Virus record (IMG/VR): IMGVR_UViG_3300034168_001358
Span: 1 to 35,024 of that record
DNA length: 35,024 bases
Reading direction: 5' to 3' (one strand)
Source: a virus
Part shown: positions 31,616 to 35,024 of the stretch, piece by piece
Layout of the letters: each line of letters begins with the position of its first letter
Position numbering within the stretch: the first letter of the stretch is position 1
Made by a program: the position numbers and the translations under genes
The notes under the pieces: model-generated
Told to the model about the DNA's origin: nothing
The model's database searches: none
Seen by the model: only the letters and a program-made list of their open reading frames with translations

Positions 31616-32311
31616 ATGACACCACTTGTTCCAGGCACTTTAGTTCTAGGAGAGGACTCTTACCCCTCAACGCCGCAAGGGCTTCTTAACCTGTTTGCGG
31701 GAAACCTTTTTGTGCCCCCACAAGTTTTAAACTTCTACAAGCATAACAGCGCGGATCAAGTGCCGTCAGACTCTTTGTGGTATAGCACGAATAACGCGGC
31801 CTTAAAAGTTAGGCCAGACGGCATGGGGTGGCTGAACATTCTTGGGGGCAATACGGCTTATCGCGTCCGCCCCGACAATGACGGGATTGCGGCTAATACG
31901 AGGCTTTTTTCAAAAACTAGCGCCCCTACGGCAACGAACGGAACTGAGGTGTGTTCGGTGTCTCTCACTCCTAGGGCGCTCTCAAACCGTGTTATTGTGG
32001 TCGCCCAAGTTCCGGCGATTACAACATCGGGCGACAACATTAACATTTTTGGAACGATTCGGGCTGGCGGCAGCGCCCCGTTCACCATGGCAACTACTTT
32101 TTGTAGGGCGGGCAACTTCTCTAGTCTTCTTGTGGTGGGCGTGCATTCTCCAGGCCCCGCCGATCTTGCCGAGGGGGTGCTGAACTACGCTTTGAATATC
32201 GGCACCGACGACGAAGTGGCGTCGATTTACTACAACCGCCAGTCGCCTACGGACGCGTTCGGAAATTTTCTTACCACGCAGATGATTGCTACGGAGATTC
32301 CTATAGGATAA
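31616..32311 (+). CDS. Fibre-associated virion protein
   Basis: A 231-residue protein. First part: LVLGEDSYPSTPQGLLNLFAGNL...NFYKHNSADQVPSDSLWYS; then RLFSKTSAPTATNGTEVCSVSLTPRALSNRVIVVAQVPAITTSGDNINIFGTIRAGGSAPF, strands alternating as in a jelly-roll; and the C-terminal YYNRQSPTDAFGNFLTTQMIATEIPIG, a pattern I recall from the ends of phage fibre heads (I-A-x-E-I). It follows the Tail Collar gene. The leader AATAAATATGCA has no Shine-Dalgarno sequence. Contains TCCTAGGG near 31970. Role as a fibre tip or spike inferred. Confidence 0.5.
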   Translation: MTPLVPGTLVLGEDSYPSTPQGLLNLFAGNLFVPPQVLNFYKHNSADQVPSDSLWYSTNNAALKVRPDGMGWLNILGGNTAYRVRPDNDGIAANTRLFSKTSAPTATNGTEVCSVSLTPRALSNRVIVVAQVPAITTSGDNINIFGTIRAGGSAPFTMATTFCRAGNFSSLLVVGVHSPGPADLAEGVLNYALNIGTDDEVASIYYNRQSPTDAFGNFLTTQMIATEIPIG

Positions 32312-32312
32312 T

Positions 32313-32966
32313 ATGGAGGCTACAACTTTCACCTCTGCTAAAACCACGCTTGCCCCTTATGTGGACAACGGCGTAAATTCAACAGAATCGACGCGCATCG
32401 AATCACGCATCAATGAAGCCCAGCGTCGTCTGATCGACCACTTCAACTATCTCTGCCGCCGTGAAGAACTGGAGCGTGTTGCTTTGATTTATAGTGCTGG
32501 GACTCCGACATCTGACTTAATACTGGATAACTTGGACGCGACCAAGGTTCTAATTCTTGCCCTTTGGCGGGAAGAGAACAACGAACTTGAAATGGCTGCG
32601 TCCTTGGAAAAGCGGGCGTTGGACATGGTCGAGCGCGATCTCATGCAGGAGGTCGAAACCGGGCGCAGGGAGGCGTATCAACTCCTCGAAAGCTCGAAAG
32701 CCTACAACACCCTAGGGGGGCTCGTTGGGCGGCTCGGTCTTGAAGTCGTGCCGCGCTACCGCATCGCCCCCGACCGACTTCGTTCCTATATCCGATCAGC
32801 CTACCGCCTCGCGGTGGACCATCACAATTATGTCGTGCGCCGCGAGGCGCTGGATCGCCCCGCGATCACGGCAAACACTCTCCCCACAGACGACTCCACT
32901 TTGGCGATCTCTACAGAAGTCATCCGCGAAATCGTCATTTCACAAATGGCACAAGACAACACATAA
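32313..32966 (+). CDS. Adaptor-like tandem-repeat virion protein, member 1
   Basis: A 217-residue protein with two copies of a helical domain. The N-terminal copy starts TESTRIESRINEAQRRLIDHFNYLCRREELERV, typical of phage head-tail adaptor proteins (R-x-x-x-I-N-x-A-Q-R-R-L), followed by ATKVLILALWREENNELEMAASLEKRALDMVERDL. The second copy (VETGRREAYQLLESSKAYNT...GGLVGRLGLEVVPRYR...RSYIRSAYRLAVDHHNYVVRREA) is the form that recurs in the next two genes. This is probably a neck or connector protein, the simplest member of the three-gene family. Confidence 0.6.
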   Translation: MEATTFTSAKTTLAPYVDNGVNSTESTRIESRINEAQRRLIDHFNYLCRREELERVALIYSAGTPTSDLILDNLDATKVLILALWREENNELEMAASLEKRALDMVERDLMQEVETGRREAYQLLESSKAYNTLGGLVGRLGLEVVPRYRIAPDRLRSYIRSAYRLAVDHHNYVVRREALDRPAITANTLPTDDSTLAISTEVIREIVISQMAQDNT

Positions 32967-32971
32967 AAACT

Positions 32972-33841
32972 ATGGCACAACAACAACAGCAAAACGAAAG
33001 CGACCCAGTCAGGGTTGCTGGCGACCCCACTAAAATAAGCGCGTTCGATATTATCGAGCGCAACATCATACGCGATGTTGAGTCGTCCCGTAAAACTGAG
33101 TTCCAAGCCTTGGAGAGCGCAAGCAACCAAAATACTTTTGGTGGTTTGGTCGGTCGAATCGGGCTTGAAACTTTTGACAAGTATCGCAATACAGCGGCTC
33201 GCGTAGCCAGCTACGTCAATCAAGCCTACCAAGCAGCCATCGACCACCACAATTATCTGACGCGCAGAGAAGAGCTTGACGCGGCTGAACTTACTTTTGT
33301 CGCTAAGGACATCAGCCTCGTGGCTGACAAGGCAACCGCGTTTGACTCAAAGATACCAATTGAAGTTGTCGGGCAGCTAACTCGGGCGCTCATGATAACT
33401 GATGCGGGGCAGGATGGCTCGGTGCTTAAAGGTCAAGCACTCGGGCTCATCGAGCGAAATGTTACGACATCAGTTGAAAAAAACCGCAGGATCACATTTC
33501 AAAATCTGGCAACCGGCAACCAACAAAACACATTTGGCGGCCTCGCCGGACGTATCGGTCTCGAAACAGTGGCCCGCTACCGCCTCTCCGACACCCGAAT
33601 CAAAAGTTACATCAATCAGGCATACCAAGCCTCCGTCGATCACTATAACTTTGTAGCCCGCCGCGAGAACTACCACCAGCCCCAGCTAATCTTTCTTCCG
33701 CTCACCGCAGAGAGCAGCTCTTTTGATGAGGCGATCCCTGCCGAAGTGGTGCGGCTGATCGTGTTGTCCTACATCCAGAATGATGCCGCTGATCGTCCTA
33801 CGGCTGGACCGATTGCGTCAGGAGCGGGCAGAAACGAATAA
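32972..33841 (+). CDS. Adaptor-like tandem-repeat virion protein, member 2
   Basis: A 289-residue protein with two full repeats: residues 25-156 and 157-272, each with IERN(I/V)...(V)E..R, QNTFGGL(V/A)GRIGLET...YR.....(V/I).SY(V/I)NQAYQA...DH(H/Y)N(Y/F)..RRE, a strand, IP.EVV..L. and (repeat 1) DAGQDGSVLKGQA. The N-terminus MAQQQQQNESDPVR is likely flexible and the C-terminus (ADRPTAGPIASGAGRNE) too. The start has no Shine-Dalgarno sequence (AACATAAAAACT). It lies five bases after member 1 and ends one base into member 3. Same possible connector role. Confidence 0.6.
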   Translation: MAQQQQQNESDPVRVAGDPTKISAFDIIERNIIRDVESSRKTEFQALESASNQNTFGGLVGRIGLETFDKYRNTAARVASYVNQAYQAAIDHHNYLTRREELDAAELTFVAKDISLVADKATAFDSKIPIEVVGQLTRALMITDAGQDGSVLKGQALGLIERNVTTSVEKNRRITFQNLATGNQQNTFGGLAGRIGLETVARYRLSDTRIKSYINQAYQASVDHYNFVARRENYHQPQLIFLPLTAESSSFDEAIPAEVVRLIVLSYIQNDAADRPTAGPIASGAGRNE

Positions 33842-35024
33842 TGCAACCGCCCGAACCCGCCAAGTCAGTGAATTTCGATCCTTTTAGGAGCGAAGCGTTC
33901 TCGCTTATCGAGCGCAACATAGCCACACAGGTAGAATCCGAGCGGAAAGCTCGGTTTTCTACGCTTGCGGCGCTGGGGCAAGATACGTTCGGGGGGCTGG
34001 CGGGTCGGGTCGGGCTTGAGACATTTTCCGCTTATCGCCTACCAGAGGCGCGGGTAAAAAGTTATATTAACCAAGCGTATCAACAATCCATAGACCACTA
34101 TAATTTTGTTATCCGCCGAGAGGACAAGGAACGCATTTCTCTTACGTTTTTGTCTTTGACTGGGGACCTACAAAAATTTGACCCGCTCGTCCCTTATTGT
34201 ATTCCCGTGGAGCCGATACGCTTGTTGGTCATTGCACTAATCATGCTAGACGCGGGGCAGGACGGGACCGCAATCAAAACTCAGGCATTTGATCTCATCG
34301 AACGGAATGTTATTGCCGTTGTTGAACGAGACCGAAAAGAGGTGTTCCAAACTCTCGCCTCTCCAGGGAGCCAAAACACTTTTGCTGGCCTGGTCGGTCG
34401 CGTCGGGTTGGAGTCGTTCAAAGCCTACAATCTGACTCCCGCGAGGGTGGCGAGTTATGTGAACCAAGCTGGGGCAATGGCGGTAGACCACTACAATTTC
34501 TTGACCCGCAGGGAGGAGAACGAACTCCCCTCGATGGAGTGGTTGCCTAGGATGACGCCGGAGGACGACGCCGAGATAGCGACGCCGCTCGTTACGGCGG
34601 AGGGGGTCCGGCTACTCACGGTCTCCTTAATTGTGCTGGACTCAGGGCAGGACGGCTCGGGCATGAAAACCCAGGCGTTTGACTTGATCGAGCGCAATGT
34701 CATAGCCTCCGTCGAACTCGCCCGCAGAGGGGCTACGGGGGAAGTGGGCCGCCTACACAACGAGCTGACCACGGGCCTTAAAGTGCCCAGTGCTCGACTA
34801 ACCAAACTGCTCAACCAAGCAGTCTCCGAGGTGATTTCGCACCAGAATTTCCTAGCCCGCGCTGATGATGATGACATCCCCTCCCCTCCAATAACCTACG
34901 AGCAAAAACGCCTCCTAGTGGAGAGCTATCTTGCTGCCCTTGCCGGTAACGCGGAAGCGTCCCTAGGGCTAAAAAAAGCCGCCTTGGATTTGGTTGAACG
35001 CGACAGGGTGGCAAACGACGAAAC
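33841..35024 (+). CDS. Adaptor-like tandem-repeat virion protein, member 3 (partial)
   Basis: Open frame from ATG 33841 (inside the TAATG of member 2) to the right edge, 394 codons so far, so it is truncated by the window. It holds three repeats beginning near residues 18, 142 and 273: FSLIERNIATQVESERK, FDLIERNVIAVVERDRKEVF and FDLIERNVIASVELARR, each followed by the GR(V)GLE..., NQAYQQS(I/A)DHYNF..RRE and AGQDGxxxKTQA motifs (the third is more divergent: LTKLLNQAVSEVISHQNFLAR). A fourth begins at LDLVERDRV. A CCCTAGGG site lies at 34961-34968. Confidence 0.65.
   Translation, partial: MQPPEPAKSVNFDPFRSEAFSLIERNIATQVESERKARFSTLAALGQDTFGGLAGRVGLETFSAYRLPEARVKSYINQAYQQSIDHYNFVIRREDKERISLTFLSLTGDLQKFDPLVPYCIPVEPIRLLVIALIMLDAGQDGTAIKTQAFDLIERNVIAVVERDRKEVFQTLASPGSQNTFAGLVGRVGLESFKAYNLTPARVASYVNQAGAMAVDHYNFLTRREENELPSMEWLPRMTPEDDAEIATPLVTAEGVRLLTVSLIVLDSGQDGSGMKTQAFDLIERNVIASVELARRGATGEVGRLHNELTTGLKVPSARLTKLLNQAVSEVISHQNFLARADDDDIPSPPITYEQKRLLVESYLAALAGNAEASLGLKKAALDLVERDRVANDE

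Larger units (their letters stand above)
7344..34968. repeat. Dispersed 8-bp palindrome CCCTAGGG, 11 copies
   Basis: Sites: 7344-7351, 11040-11047, 14725-14732, 15806-15813, 17576-17583, 20433-20440, 21580-21587, 24706-24713, 28232-28239, 32710-32717 and 34961-34968. Seven read CTA-GGG (Leu-Gly), three CCT-AGG (Pro-Arg) and one is intergenic; the third frame would create a TAG stop. None lies between 1 and 7343. With equal base frequencies about 0.5 copies would be expected in the window. Confidence 0.85.

Overview
The window reads as part of one temperate, tailed double-stranded DNA phage (Caudoviricetes). Genes are tightly packed, often sharing four-base ATGA or GTGA stop-start overlaps, and they form two divergent blocks around an integrase and attachment-site region at about 4.6-4.9 kb. 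No tape-measure or tail-tube gene is visible. The large portal, a nozzle-like beta-propeller protein and adaptor-like proteins suggest a short-tailed (podovirus-like) virion, but genes may lie outside the window. The host cannot be fixed. The integrase carries box sequences (LRHSF...YHAALH, EHYRALV) that from memory resemble those of Verrucomicrobiota and related PVC bacteria. Most plus-strand genes lack a Shine-Dalgarno sequence and start after A/T-rich leaders.

Minus-strand block (1-4607): a tyrosine integrase; three small ribbon-helix-helix-type proteins and an excisionase-like helix-turn-helix protein; a Hjc-like resolvase; a DUF6378-like protein; and an SF2 helicase fused to a Cas4-like/DUF2800-like nuclease domain, which runs off the left edge. 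The gap at 4608-4884 holds two related inverted repeats and a 23-bp match to the 3' end of a bacterial tmRNA (ssrA) gene, the likely attP. Both flanks are phage genes, so this is an unintegrated phage arrangement.

Plus-strand block (4885 to the right edge): large terminase; a small beta-rich protein; a collagen-like protein; two giant fibre proteins (7559-14047); a lysis cassette (14208-16044) with holin-like, lipoprotein and CHAP-like endolysin genes; an HNH nuclease; a glycosyltransferase-like protein; portal; HNH-like protein; SET-domain protein; zinc-ribbon protein; scaffold; a second collagen-like protein beside a lamin-tail-like domain protein; and the major capsid protein behind its own promoter and a structured leader. 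Then come connector and tail genes: beta-propeller, Ig-like (BIG) repeat protein, Tail Collar protein, a small fibre protein, and three adjacent genes built from tandem copies of one domain of about 120 residues.

The most unusual signals are these. The 8-base palindrome CCCTAGGG occurs 11 times between 7344 and 34968, in two reading frames and once between genes, where about one is expected. The three-gene repeat family at the right end has at least seven modules. The MCP leader contains duplicated hairpins. A SET-domain gene sits inside the head operon. A TAATAACC-like motif recurs at gene boundaries.
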